Origin: Bin5 sp022827195
GTDB lineage: Bacteria > Chloroflexota > Anaerolineae > Caldilineales > Caldilineaceae
Direction: 5' to 3'
Length of the DNA: 64,000 nucleotides
NCBI GenBank assembly: GCA_965208275.1
Contig: OZ242331.1
Coordinates: 3,100,001 to 3,164,000, forward strand
Shown here: positions 34,355 through 43,943 of the stretch, one piece after another
Layout of the letters: each line of letters begins with the position of its first letter
Numbering within the stretch: position 1 is the stretch's first letter
Notes under the pieces: model-generated
What the model was told of the DNA's origin: nothing
What the model saw: only the letters and a program-made list of their open reading frames with translations
Databases searched by the model: none
Position numbers and translations under genes: made by a program

Positions 34355-36088
34355 TTAGTAGGTTCGCTCCTGGGGATCGTGGATTGAAATGTTCACCGGC
34401 GCGTAATCGAGGCTGATCTCACCGTCAGTCTTCGACGCGTATGTATGGGTCAGCCAGTTCTCATCGTCGCGGTCTTTGAAATCTTCGCGACTGTGGGCGC
34501 CTCTGCTCTCCTGGCGCGCCAGCGCGCTGGCCGCGGTGATCTCGGCAAGGTCTAGCAGATTGTGAAGCTCGATCGCCTCCAGGATGTCGGTGTTGAATCG
34601 CTTGCCCTTGTCCATAATCGTGATGTCTCGCGAGCACTCCTGCAGCTCACGTATGCGGGTCAGTGCCGCTCCGATGCCCTCCTCGGTGCGAAAAACACCC
34701 ACGTTGTCCATCATCAGGGCCTGCATCTCTGTACGCAGATCGGCCACGTTGTACTTGCCGGAATGGCCCAGCATCCGCTGCAGCGTCGCCTGCGTAGGCT
34801 CCCACGTCTCCGACGGCAGTTCCGACCAGTCGTTCTGCTGGCAGAAGCTCACCGCCGCCTTTCCCGCCCGCTTGCCGAAAACGACAAGGTCCACGAGGCT
34901 GTTGGTGCCCAATCGATTTGCCCCGTGAACGCTGACACAGGCCACTTCGCCGGCGGCGTAGAAGCCGGGTACGGTGTCGCCCTGGGCGTTGCGCTGCACC
35001 TCGCCGTCGACGTTGGTCGGGATGCCGCCCATGGCGTAGTGTGCGGTCGGCTGAACAGGCATCGGTTCAATCGCGGGATCGATTCCGAGATAGGTCTTGC
35101 AGAACTCGGCGCTGTCGGCCAGTTTCGTCTCGACCACCTCGCGGCCAAGGTGCGTGGCGTCAAGATGGACGTAGCGCGCGCCGTCAATGCCCTTGTTGTC
35201 GCGGACCTCAAGATAGATCGCGCGGCTGACCACGTCGCGGCTTGCGAGATCCTTCAAATTGGGCGCGTAGCGCTCCATGAAGCGCTCGCCGTCGCGGTTG
35301 CGCAGGATCCCGCCCTCGCCGCGCACCCCTTCGGTGATTAGAATGCCCATCTTATAGATGCCGGTGGGGTGAAACTGGAAGAACTCCATGTCCTCGAGTG
35401 GGATGCCCTTGTGCAGGGCAACGGCGGGACCGTCTCCGGTCAGGCTGTGGGCGTTGCTGGTAATCTCCCACATGCGGCCGAAGCCGCCGGTGGCGAAGAT
35501 CAGCGCTTTGCCATGAAAAACATGCAGGTCGCCGCTGTCGATCTCGTAGGCGACGACCCCGGTAGCCTGCCCGTCGTCGGTGAGCAGCAGGTCGAGAACG
35601 TGAAACTCATCGAAGAAGCGCACGTTACGGGCGATGCACTGCTGGTAAAGGGTCTGCAGGATCATGTGACCGGTGCGGTCGGCCGCGTGACAGGCGCGGC
35701 GCACAGGTTTTTCACCGAAATTGCTGGTGTGGCCGCCAAACGGACGCTGCGCGATCTTGCCTTCCGCGGTGCGGTCGAAGGGAAGGCCCATGTGCTCAAG
35801 CTCGTAGATGACCTCAACCGCCTCCTGGCACATGAGGTCAACCGCGTCCTGGTCGGCGAGGTAATCGCTTCCTTTGATCGTGTCGAAGGTGTGCCATTCG
35901 GCGCGGTCTTCTTCAAGGTTCCCCAGGGCTGCCCCGATCCCGCCCTGCGCGGTGCCCGTATGGCTGCGGGTGGGGTAGAGCTTGGTGAGGACAGCCGTTT
36001 CGCTACCCTGCCCGGCATAGAGCGCCGCCATCAGACCGGCGCCGCCGGCGCCGACAACGATCGTTTCAAACTTGTGCGTGTGGATCAT
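34355..36088 (-). CDS. sdhA: succinate dehydrogenase flavoprotein subunit
   Basis: A 577-residue FAD protein that oxidises succinate to fumarate at the cytoplasmic face. The FAD fold is VVGAGGAGLMAALYAG, the covalent flavin histidine lies in TRSHTGTAQGGIGAALGN, and active-site elements HPTGIY and GVRGEGGILRN are present. The C-terminal helical domain includes HSREDFKDRDDENW. It sits between the membrane subunit genes and sdhB in the usual order. Nothing unusual is seen. Confidence 0.97.
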   Translation of the reverse strand: MIHTHKFETIVVGAGGAGLMAALYAGQGSETAVLTKLYPTRSHTGTAQGGIGAALGNLEEDRAEWHTFDTIKGSDYLADQDAVDLMCQEAVEVIYELEHMGLPFDRTAEGKIAQRPFGGHTSNFGEKPVRRACHAADRTGHMILQTLYQQCIARNVRFFDEFHVLDLLLTDDGQATGVVAYEIDSGDLHVFHGKALIFATGGFGRMWEITSNAHSLTGDGPAVALHKGIPLEDMEFFQFHPTGIYKMGILITEGVRGEGGILRNRDGERFMERYAPNLKDLASRDVVSRAIYLEVRDNKGIDGARYVHLDATHLGREVVETKLADSAEFCKTYLGIDPAIEPMPVQPTAHYAMGGIPTNVDGEVQRNAQGDTVPGFYAAGEVACVSVHGANRLGTNSLVDLVVFGKRAGKAAVSFCQQNDWSELPSETWEPTQATLQRMLGHSGKYNVADLRTEMQALMMDNVGVFRTEEGIGAALTRIRELQECSRDITIMDKGKRFNTDILEAIELHNLLDLAEITAASALARQESRGAHSREDFKDRDDENWLTHTYASKTDGEISLDYAPVNISIHDPQERTY

Positions 36089-36125
36089 CTCGTCCTCATG
36101 TAGCGAAGGGGAATATCGACTCGTG

Positions 36126-36557
36126 CTATCCCATCAGGCGCTCGAACAGTCGCCCGAGACCGCCGGCGCCAAGGATGATGGCCAGGCTCCCTAGAAAAAT
36201 CAAGAACAGTCCGAGGCCGAAGACGAGGGCGGTCAGCAGAAAATTGAGAATCCTGTTATGCACATAGTCGTTGATCGTGAAGCGAACGCCGTTCATTCCG
36301 TGCCCCATCCCGAGAAAGAGCAGCGAAGCATCAAACAGACGCCAGAAAACGCCCGCCGGGCCTGACCAGCGGGCGTCGATATTGTTGAACGTTAGGTTGT
36401 CCACGCCGATGAACATGTGCATGTATAGCAGGTGAAAGACCACCGTTATAAACATCACCAGCCCGCTCAGCCGCATGAACAACCAGATTCTGCGTTCGTG
36501 ATTGGGAGCGCCGTAGCGGAGTTTTCCATCGATTGGTCGACTTGATGACGTGGCCAT
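36126..36557 (-). CDS. sdhD: succinate dehydrogenase membrane anchor subunit
   Basis: A 143-residue protein with three membrane helices. Histidines suited to heme ligation or the quinone site occur in VVFHLLYMHMF and GMGHGMNGVR. It forms the hydrophobic anchor with the preceding subunit. It lies 10 bases after sdhC and 37 bases before sdhA. Assignment as C or D type is by position; the two small subunits are only weakly conserved between phyla. Confidence 0.88.
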   Translation of the reverse strand: MATSSSRPIDGKLRYGAPNHERRIWLFMRLSGLVMFITVVFHLLYMHMFIGVDNLTFNNIDARWSGPAGVFWRLFDASLLFLGMGHGMNGVRFTINDYVHNRILNFLLTALVFGLGLFLIFLGSLAIILGAGGLGRLFERLMG

Positions 36558-36567
36558 TATCTACTCC

Positions 36568-36954
36568 TCAAAAGGCGCCGCCCAAGGTTACGATAGCGTA
36601 GGGGATGAGAATTATGACGACAATCACCAACTCAATTCGCACGACCGTCCGCTGATATTTCCCCAGCGCCGGGAAGAAATCGATAATGATAATCCGCATA
36701 CCGTTAAAGGCGTGATAGATGACGCCGAAGCCCAGAAAAATCTCCAGCAACTTGGCAGGCGGCGACGTGTACAGGTACTTATGCACCCATTCATACGGTC
36801 CTGGCCCGATGGCAGCGATGAAGATGCTGACTATGTGCATATAGAGGAAGAGTACGATGCCAAGACCGCTGGCCCGGTGCAGAATCCAGGCCCACTGGCC
36901 CTCCGCTCCTCTGTAGGTAATGCCTCTGTAGATCGATGCTACCAGGGTAGCCAC
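36568..36954 (-). CDS. sdhC: succinate dehydrogenase cytochrome b subunit
   Basis: A 128-residue three-helix membrane protein with the cytochrome b556 signature HRASGLGIVLFLYMHI and a second histidine in VIYHAFNGMR. It opens the operon. The start codon is GTG (36952-36954), supported by an excellent AAGGAGGT eight bases upstream. A strong promoter lies at 37045-37073. Confidence 0.9.
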   Translation of the reverse strand: MATLVASIYRGITYRGAEGQWAWILHRASGLGIVLFLYMHIVSIFIAAIGPGPYEWVHKYLYTSPPAKLLEIFLGFGVIYHAFNGMRIIIIDFFPALGKYQRTVVRIELVIVVIILIPYAIVTLGGAF

Positions 36955-37044
36955 AGGCTTGGACCTCCTTTTCGCCGCACGCGAAATGGCGACTGGAGTT
37001 GCGTTCAGGATCCTCTTACCTGGTGAACAGGAATCTGTATTCGA

Positions 37045-37073
37045 ATCATAATCTTGACCCGTAATCCTGTCAA
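37045..37073 (-). promoter_or_regulatory. sigma-70-like promoter of the sdhCDAB operon
   Basis: On the minus strand TTGACA (37068-37073), 17 bases, TATGAT (37045-37050). Transcription would start near 37038, giving a leader of about 85 bases before sdhC. Confidence 0.65.
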
Positions 37074-37138
37074 TTCAGAGCAGGGAATAATATGGACTGG
37101 TGACGTGCGCCGCCGTCTGTGCGGGAAGCGACGCGGAA

Positions 37139-37171
37139 GGGGTGGCCCTCCTACCCGGCACAGGCCACCCC
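37139..37171 (-). terminator. stem-loop downstream of icd
   Basis: A perfect 9-base inverted repeat (37139-37147 with 37163-37171) lies 33 bases beyond the icd stop on the minus strand. The following T-tract is weak (CTTCC), so this is a possible terminator or a 3'-end stabiliser separating icd from the sdh promoter. Confidence 0.4.
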
Positions 37172-37203
37172 CGAATTCATTCGCTCCACTGCTACACCCG
37201 TTA

Positions 37204-38469
<1,266 letters not shown>

Positions 38470-38508
38470 CAGTGTTTCGCCTCCCTATTGGACAAAGTGA
38501 ACCTGTTG

Positions 38509-39306
38509 TTAAGCCAGGTCTTTCTCAACTTGCGCAACCCAACGCGCGTCGGCGCGGCTGAAAACTTCGCCGGAATAGTCCCGGCTCCAGGGACCGACCA
38601 ACCAATAGATCAGACGCGCGGCCGACTCCGGGGTCAGGAGGTCGCCCTGGCGGTGGGCTTCATGAAAACGGCTGAAGTCCAAACTGGAGCCGTGCGTGTC
38701 GACGCTGCGGATGTCGGCCTGCATTTCGGTGTCGACCATGCCGGGAGAGAGCGCGTTGACGGTCACGCCGCCTATGCGCTCGGCCTCCAATTCCACGGCA
38801 AGGCAACGAGTGAGCATGTTGAGTCCAGCCTTCGACGCGCAGTACGCGCTCCAGCCGGCCGATGGATTCTGACCTGCGCCGCTGGAAACGTTGACGATGC
38901 GGCCATAGCCCTGGTCGAGCATCACGGGAAGCACGTTGCGCGCCATCTGGAATGGGCCGACCAGGTTGCAGTGGATGTTGTAAGCCCATTCCTCGGGATC
39001 GGCCTCGAAAACATGGTCGACCGGCCAGACGACCGCGGCGTTGTTCACCAGGATGTCGACCCGATCGTACTGCGTCAGGGCCGCTTCAACGACCTCCTCG
39101 ATCTGCTCGGCGCTGGAGACATCGCAGGGCACGGCAATGGCGCGTCCGCCGCTTTTGCGGATCTCCCCGGCCACGGCTTCGATCTGGTTTTCGCTGCGCG
39201 CGCTGAGAACGACTTTCGCGCCGGCCTCGGCCAGCAGACGGCCTGCGGCCGCGCCGATTCCCCGCCCGCCGCCGGTGATAATCGCTACCTGTCCCTGAAG
39301 TTTCAT
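38509..39306 (-). CDS. short-chain dehydrogenase/reductase
   Basis: A 265-residue classical SDR. The nucleotide motif is TGGGRGIG, NNAA stabilises the core, and the catalytic Ser, Tyr and Lys lie in NVSSGAG and SAYCASK. The start is placed at the ATG 39304-39306 (MKLQGQVAIITGG), the usual beginning of the fold; further upstream ATGs at 39327 and 39384 lack better ribosome sites. It is upstream of icd with a short gap. The substrate cannot be named; many such enzymes reduce 3-ketoacyl-ACP or sugars. Confidence 0.9.
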   Translation of the reverse strand: MKLQGQVAIITGGGRGIGAAAGRLLAEAGAKVVLSARSENQIEAVAGEIRKSGGRAIAVPCDVSSAEQIEEVVEAALTQYDRVDILVNNAAVVWPVDHVFEADPEEWAYNIHCNLVGPFQMARNVLPVMLDQGYGRIVNVSSGAGQNPSAGWSAYCASKAGLNMLTRCLAVELEAERIGGVTVNALSPGMVDTEMQADIRSVDTHGSSLDFSRFHEAHRQGDLLTPESAARLIYWLVGPWSRDYSGEVFSRADARWVAQVEKDLA

Positions 39307-39578
39307 CGATGTTCGGCGCTGCGCCATGGTTGAGTCATGCGTCGCCGCCGCGCATTCTGAACGCGAACAGCCGGTCCCTGTCAACTACCGATGTGCTTAT
39401 CTGACGCGCCTCAATCGGGCGCTCGATCGTTGTGCAGTTTACCAGAAGCGCCCCAATTCCATAACATTTGGGTTGCTGAATACTGTTATACCGCAGCGCG
39501 TGGGATAAAATCTAAAAGGGCGCGGAGAAGTGGCGCCCGTGACCAAGATTCCGGACTGGCAGAGAGGACCAAATACAA

Positions 39579-39983
39579 ATGTACAACTTCATGACCGAGG
39601 CCCATGACGGATGGCACTATCTTGCTTCGCTGGCGCTGGCTGTTGCTGTAGTGGTCTTTCTGGTCAACTGGCTGCGCGGCAAGACATGGAGCCGGCTCGA
39701 ACGGCTCGTCGGGACGGTAGCCATCATCGTCGTGGACATTCAGTTGCTGCTTGGATTGATTCTGTGGGGCGTGGGTGCGAGCATGGGCATCGTAGGGGCC
39801 AATATGGCGCGTACGATCGAACACCCAATAACGATGCTGATCGCCATCATCCTGCTGCACGCCGGCTGGATCTGGACGAAGCGGGCCAATGAGACGGCAC
39901 GGCTGCGCAACGGTGCGTTGACCTTTGTCGTCGTCGGGCTCCTCGTGCTGGCCGGTCTGAACCGCATCGGGGTGATTTTCTAA
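39579..39983 (+). CDS. four-helix membrane protein of unknown function
   Basis: A 134-residue protein that begins MYNFMTEAHDGWHYLASLAL and has four hydrophobic helices separated by short loops. Histidines occur in EAHDGWHY, EHPITML and LLHAG, which could coordinate heme as in cytochrome b561- or CopD-like proteins. The family is seen in Bacteroidetes and Chloroflexi as small hypothetical proteins. It is alone on the plus strand, convergent with fabF. Heme binding is inference. Confidence 0.75.
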   Translation: MYNFMTEAHDGWHYLASLALAVAVVVFLVNWLRGKTWSRLERLVGTVAIIVVDIQLLLGLILWGVGASMGIVGANMARTIEHPITMLIAIILLHAGWIWTKRANETARLRNGALTFVVVGLLVLAGLNRIGVIF

Positions 39984-40014
39984 GACCGGGACGGTCAGGC
40001 GCAACTGCCCTTCC

Positions 40015-40033
40015 CGAGCCGGGCGCCGGCTCG
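40015..40033. terminator. compact GC hairpin between convergent genes
   Basis: CGAGCCGG and CCGGCTCG form an 8-bp stem with a 3-base loop between the ends of the four-helix protein gene and fabF. Neither flank is strongly T-rich, so an intrinsic terminator acting in both directions is only possible. Confidence 0.35.
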
Positions 40034-40068
40034 CCTGTTCAAGCCCTGCGTGTCGATGCCCTACGCAA

Positions 40069-41298
40069 TCAGCCGTCATACTCGCCGAATACGGCCACGA
40101 CGTTCTGGCCGCCGAAACCGAAGGCGTTGACGATCGCGAGGCGGACGGGATAGGAGAGGGACTCGTTGCCGACGACATCGACGCCAAGCGCCGGGTCTTC
40201 CGTATAGTTGATCGTAGGCGGAATCGTATTCTCGCGAATCGCCATGACCGCGGCCAGCGCGGATTCGGCCCCTGCGGCCCCCAGCGCGTGGCCGACCATG
40301 CACTTAATGCTGGTCGTCTTCGGCGTCGGCTGACCGAAGACTTGCCGTATGGCAAGGGCCTCGACTTCGTCGTTCAGTTCGGTGCCGGTGCCGTGGGCCA
40401 GGATGACGTCGACATCCTCGGCGGCGACATCGGAATAGCGCAAGGCCTTTCTGATTGCGCGGCTGGCGCCGTCTGCACTGGGGTCCGGCGCTGTCAGATG
40501 ATAGGCGTCGCCGGTCAACGCGCCGCCGAGCACTTCAGCGTAGATCTCGGCGCCGCGCGCCTTGGCGTGCTCCTCGGTCTCCATGATCATTGTGACCGCC
40601 CCTTCACCGCTGACAAAACCGTTGCGGTCGATGGAAAATGGGCGGCAGGCCTTCTCCGGAATGTGCGTGTCTTTCGAAAGAGGCCCCATGTTGCCGAAGG
40701 CGGCAAAAGTCAACATTGATATGGCCGACTCGGTGCCGCCGGCGATCATGACTTCGGCTTCGCCCCGCTGCAGAAAGTGATAGGCCTCCAGAATCGAGTA
40801 GTGGCCGCTGGCGCACGCCGCGGCGCTGGTCATCACCGGCCCGCGTGCGCCGACTGCCATCGAGACGACACAGCTGGCCGCGTTGGCCATGGCGCTGGGA
40901 ACTACGAAAGGCCCGACCGTCTTCCACGACTTCTCTACCAGTTTTTCGGTGGCGAATTCGATCTCTATGATCCCGCCGCCGCCGGTCGCCATCATAACGC
41001 CGACCTCGTCCCGGTTCTCCTCGTTGATCTCCAACCCGGCGTCCGAAAGGGCCTGCACAGTAGAAGCTACGGCAAACTGCGTCGCACGGGCTGTGCGGCG
41101 TATGACCTTGCGGTCCATGTACTGCCGGGCATCAAACTCCTTCACCTCGCAGGCGATGTTGTACGGCATTTCGCCGGCGTCAAACAGAGTGAGTGGACCG
41201 GCGCCGGACTTGCCGATGAGGAGGTTTTGCCAGAAAGTGCAGGGGTCATTGCCAATGGGTGTGATCGCGCCCATGCCTGTGATCACAATCCGTTTCAT
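40069..41298 (-). CDS. fabF: 3-oxoacyl-ACP synthase II (FabF)
   Basis: The 409-residue condensing enzyme elongates acyl-ACP with malonyl-ACP. Catalytic Cys162 is in TSAAACASGHYS and the two histidines are in LAHGTGTELND and CMVGHALGAAGA, giving the Cys-His-His triad. The C-terminus NAFGFGGQNVVAVF is typical. Unusually no acpP or other fab genes are adjacent, so it is monocistronic. A well-formed promoter lies at 41452-41480. The weak similarity of its mid-portion to polyketide-type KS does not change the call. Confidence 0.95.
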   Translation of the reverse strand: MKRIVITGMGAITPIGNDPCTFWQNLLIGKSGAGPLTLFDAGEMPYNIACEVKEFDARQYMDRKVIRRTARATQFAVASTVQALSDAGLEINEENRDEVGVMMATGGGGIIEIEFATEKLVEKSWKTVGPFVVPSAMANAASCVVSMAVGARGPVMTSAAACASGHYSILEAYHFLQRGEAEVMIAGGTESAISMLTFAAFGNMGPLSKDTHIPEKACRPFSIDRNGFVSGEGAVTMIMETEEHAKARGAEIYAEVLGGALTGDAYHLTAPDPSADGASRAIRKALRYSDVAAEDVDVILAHGTGTELNDEVEALAIRQVFGQPTPKTTSIKCMVGHALGAAGAESALAAVMAIRENTIPPTINYTEDPALGVDVVGNESLSYPVRLAIVNAFGFGGQNVVAVFGEYDG

Positions 41299-41620
41299 AC
41301 CATCCTTCCTTCTTCATCCAAATCGCATCTGTGTTGTGCAAGTACAGATTCCAGGCAGCGGCACGAATCGGGGACGCAAAATGCAGTCGGTGCAAACGCC
41401 TTGAGCGGCGTTCGGACTTCCTGCGATCATCTTTCGGTAAGAATTCCGAAAATTATAGAGGAGAGCTTTCACGACGTCAAGAACTGTGGCCGATTTTTGG
41501 AAGAGTCTGTGGTTCGCGGGCGGCAAGCCGGTGAGAATTGCATCAGTTCTAAAGCGGGGTAATGGCCCTTGGCGCGTGCTGAGCAGCGTTCTGCTTTCGT
41601 AGCCAGGTTTTCGGCGGGCG
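41299..41620. other. fabF leader and pyrB downstream region
   Basis: About 320 bases between fabF and pyrB, both on the minus strand. It contains the fabF promoter and a leader of about 145 bases. The short open frames here lack ribosome sites. I see no FapR-type operator. Confidence 0.5.
41452..41480 (-). promoter_or_regulatory. sigma-70-like promoter of fabF
   Basis: On the minus strand TTGACG (41475-41480), 17 bases, TATAAT (41452-41457). This is among the closest matches to consensus in the window. Confidence 0.65.
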
Positions 41621-42562
41621 TTACGCTTTGCCCAGAAGCGCAGCGAGCAGCGCCATCCGAATATACATTCCGTTGCGCATCTGGCGAAAGTAGGCGGCGC
41701 GTGGATCGTCATCCATGGCATAGCTGATCTCACCCACCCGCGGCAGCGGATGCATGACGATCATCTTTCTTCTGGCCCGCGCCATCAACTCGTCGTCGAC
41801 TATGAAGAAATCTTTGACCCTGTCATATTCGGCCAGGTCGGTGAAGCGCTCTCTTTGCACACGCGTCATGTAGAGCACATCGGCCTCGCCGATGACAGAG
41901 TGCAAGTCCTGCACCTGGCGGCATGAATGGCCGGAAGCCTCGACCGCCTCGATCAGATCGGCTGGCAGCCGCAGAATCTCGGGGCTGACAAAGACGAAGG
42001 TGACGTCGTAGTTGAGCAGCAGTTTGGTCAGACTGTGGACAGTACGGCCGAAGCGCAGGTCGCCGACCATAACAATTGTCAGGCCGTCGATCTGCTGCAG
42101 CTCCTCCTGCACAGTGAAGAGATCGAGAAGAGCCTGCGTCGGATGCTCGCCGACGCCGTCCCCGGCGTTGATAACCGGCTTGTCGGCGTAGTAGGCGGCC
42201 GTGGCCGCGGCGCCCACCTCGGGATGGCGGATGACAATCACGTCGGCGTAGCATTCAAGTGTGCGGACCGTGTCGGGCAGGCTCTCACCCTTGCTGACCG
42301 AGCTGTACTGGACGTTGTTGATTGGGATGACCTGGCCGCCAAGACGCTGCATGGCTGCCGTAAAGCTGGAACTGGTCCGCGTTGACGGCTCATAAAACAG
42401 GTTGGCCAGAATCTTACCCTGCAGCAGCTCCGCGCCGCCGAACCGCTCGACCAATACCCGCATTTCGTGCGCGACCCCGAAAATCGCATTCAAAGAAGCG
42501 CGATCAAACTGATCGACGCTGAGAATGTCCTGTCCTGCGAAACTCTCTATCGTATCTGCCAT
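41621..42562 (-). CDS. pyrB: aspartate carbamoyltransferase catalytic chain
   Basis: A 313-residue enzyme that makes carbamoyl-aspartate from aspartate and carbamoyl phosphate. The carbamoyl-phosphate motif is FYEPSTRTSSSF, followed by SSVSKGES, GDGVGEHPTQALLD, and the aspartate-site HPLPRVGEIS. No pyrI regulatory chain is present. It follows pyrC with a 24-base gap, so the two enzymes are co-transcribed from the pyrC promoter. The order dihydroorotase-then-ATCase mirrors the domain order in CAD. Confidence 0.96.
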   Translation of the reverse strand: MADTIESFAGQDILSVDQFDRASLNAIFGVAHEMRVLVERFGGAELLQGKILANLFYEPSTRTSSSFTAAMQRLGGQVIPINNVQYSSVSKGESLPDTVRTLECYADVIVIRHPEVGAAATAAYYADKPVINAGDGVGEHPTQALLDLFTVQEELQQIDGLTIVMVGDLRFGRTVHSLTKLLLNYDVTFVFVSPEILRLPADLIEAVEASGHSCRQVQDLHSVIGEADVLYMTRVQRERFTDLAEYDRVKDFFIVDDELMARARRKMIVMHPLPRVGEISYAMDDDPRAAYFRQMRNGMYIRMALLAALLGKA

Positions 42563-42586
42563 GTGAAACCTTCCCCCGGCCTCCCG

Positions 42587-43747
42587 TTACTGTTCGCTCT
42601 CTTGAAAGAGGACGCGCCCACTGCCCGGAGCGGCCAGCACCTGTTCGCCGTCAAAGACGGTCTGACCACGCAAGACGACCTTCTCCACGCGGCCCTTTAC
42701 ATGCCGCCCGGCAAATGGTGTCCAACCACAGCGGGCCCGCGTCAGCTCGTCGCTCAAAACATGGACTGTATCAACGTCCACCTCGACCCATGTCTGCGGC
42801 TGCTCGGGCAATGCATAGATGAGGCGTGGATTCTCGACGCAACGCAGCAGCAGATCGTCCAGTTCAAGCCGGCCCGCGTCCACGGCTGTCAACAGCAGGG
42901 GCAGCATCGTTTCAACGCCGGGTACGCCCGGCAGCGGGGGCCGGTCGGATGAGGCCGGCAGGTCCTCTGCCATGCCCTTTTCCGGAAGTGTGTGGGGCGC
43001 ATGATCGGTGGCGAAAATGTCGATCGCGTCCAGATTCTCCCACAGCGCCTCGACGTCGTCGGGCGCCGCCAGCCGCGGCCGCATATCAAAGCGGTTCCCA
43101 CCGCGATTGAACGACTCTTCACTGAGGAAGAGGTGATGAGGCGTCGCCTCGCAGGTGACGGGCAGACCCTTCTCCTTGGCCGCGCGGATCAGCTCGATCT
43201 CACTGCGGCGGCTGACATGGACGACGTGGAGCGGTACATCGTAGAGTTGACAGAGGCTGAGACAGACGGGAACCATGAGCTCCTCGGCGTGGACGGCGAT
43301 CGGGCCAAGCGTTGTGGCGGTAGTCGGGGCAGCAGTTGCAGCCGGTCTCCAGCCGTCCAGCTCGGCCGCGCGCGCCGCCCACGTCCGAAAGAGGCGGTGG
43401 ATCAGGCCCAGCTCCTCGATACGAAGGCTGCCAAAGGTCTCATTGACGTAGATCTTGAGGCCGCACGACCGCGTCGCGGCAGGCAGATATGCGTCAAGAT
43501 CGGCAACGGTCGCGCCGACAAACAACCCCACATCACACACGGCCTTCGCCCGGGCCAGGTCGACCTTCTCCTGCAGCCGCTGCGGGGTCGAGGTGGGCGG
43601 CTCGGTGTTGGGCATGTCCAGCACGGTTGTGACACCGCCGGCCAGTGCCGCGCACGTGCCTGAGTAGAAATCCTCTTTGTGGGTATAGCCCGGCTCGCGC
43701 AGGTGGACATGCGCATCAATCAGACCGGGCAGCCGTATGGTCGCCAT
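42587..43747 (-). CDS. pyrC: dihydroorotase, CAD-like short form
   Basis: A 386-residue amidohydrolase that cyclises carbamoyl-aspartate. It lacks the N-terminal beta domain half common in bacterial PyrC and starts TIRLPGLIDAHVHLREPG, like the DHOase domain of animal CAD. Many blocks also match: GLKIYVNETF (carbamylated Lys), LPVTCEATPHHLFLSEE, FATDHAPHTLPEK, GVETMLPLLLTAV and WTPFAGRHVKGRV. Metal ligands are the HxH pair, the Lys and later His/Asp. ATG at 43745-43747 has AGGAG three bases upstream; the ATG at 43769-43771 is possible. It heads the pyrC-pyrB unit. Confidence 0.95.
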   Translation of the reverse strand: MATIRLPGLIDAHVHLREPGYTHKEDFYSGTCAALAGGVTTVLDMPNTEPPTSTPQRLQEKVDLARAKAVCDVGLFVGATVADLDAYLPAATRSCGLKIYVNETFGSLRIEELGLIHRLFRTWAARAAELDGWRPAATAAPTTATTLGPIAVHAEELMVPVCLSLCQLYDVPLHVVHVSRRSEIELIRAAKEKGLPVTCEATPHHLFLSEESFNRGGNRFDMRPRLAAPDDVEALWENLDAIDIFATDHAPHTLPEKGMAEDLPASSDRPPLPGVPGVETMLPLLLTAVDAGRLELDDLLLRCVENPRLIYALPEQPQTWVEVDVDTVHVLSDELTRARCGWTPFAGRHVKGRVEKVVLRGQTVFDGEQVLAAPGSGRVLFQESEQ

Positions 43748-43779
43748 TTTCTCCTGCCTGTTACAGAACAAACTGCCCC

Positions 43780-43808
43780 ATTCTACTTGAATGTTGCGCC
43801 TGCGGCAA
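43780..43808 (-). promoter_or_regulatory. sigma-70-like promoter of pyrC-pyrB
   Basis: On the minus strand TTGCCG (43803-43808), 17 bases, TAGAAT (43780-43785). The transcription start near 43773 leaves a leader of only about 25 bases to the pyrC ATG, with no attenuator-like hairpin. Confidence 0.5.
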
Positions 43809-43856
43809 CAGACAGCTGCTATCCAGATGGGTTTACGTCCACGAGAGCGGTCTCAC

Positions 43857-43885
43857 TTGACCGGGGTATACGCTGCTGCTATCCT
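43857..43885 (+). promoter_or_regulatory. sigma-70-like promoter of hemCDB
   Basis: TTGACC (43857-43862), 17 bases, TATCCT (43880-43885), placed about 60 bases before the GTG at 43944 and divergent from the pyrC promoter. Confidence 0.5.
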
Positions 43886-43943
43886 AACCGAATCTCTGAA
43901 ATGAAGCCTTCCCGCCAGGTCGCGGCCGGGAGGATCTCCCGTC

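Noticed and set aside
41299..41620. FapR-like operator or acpP upstream of fabF
   Set aside because: No matching palindrome or ACP sequence was found; only a good sigma-70 promoter is visible.
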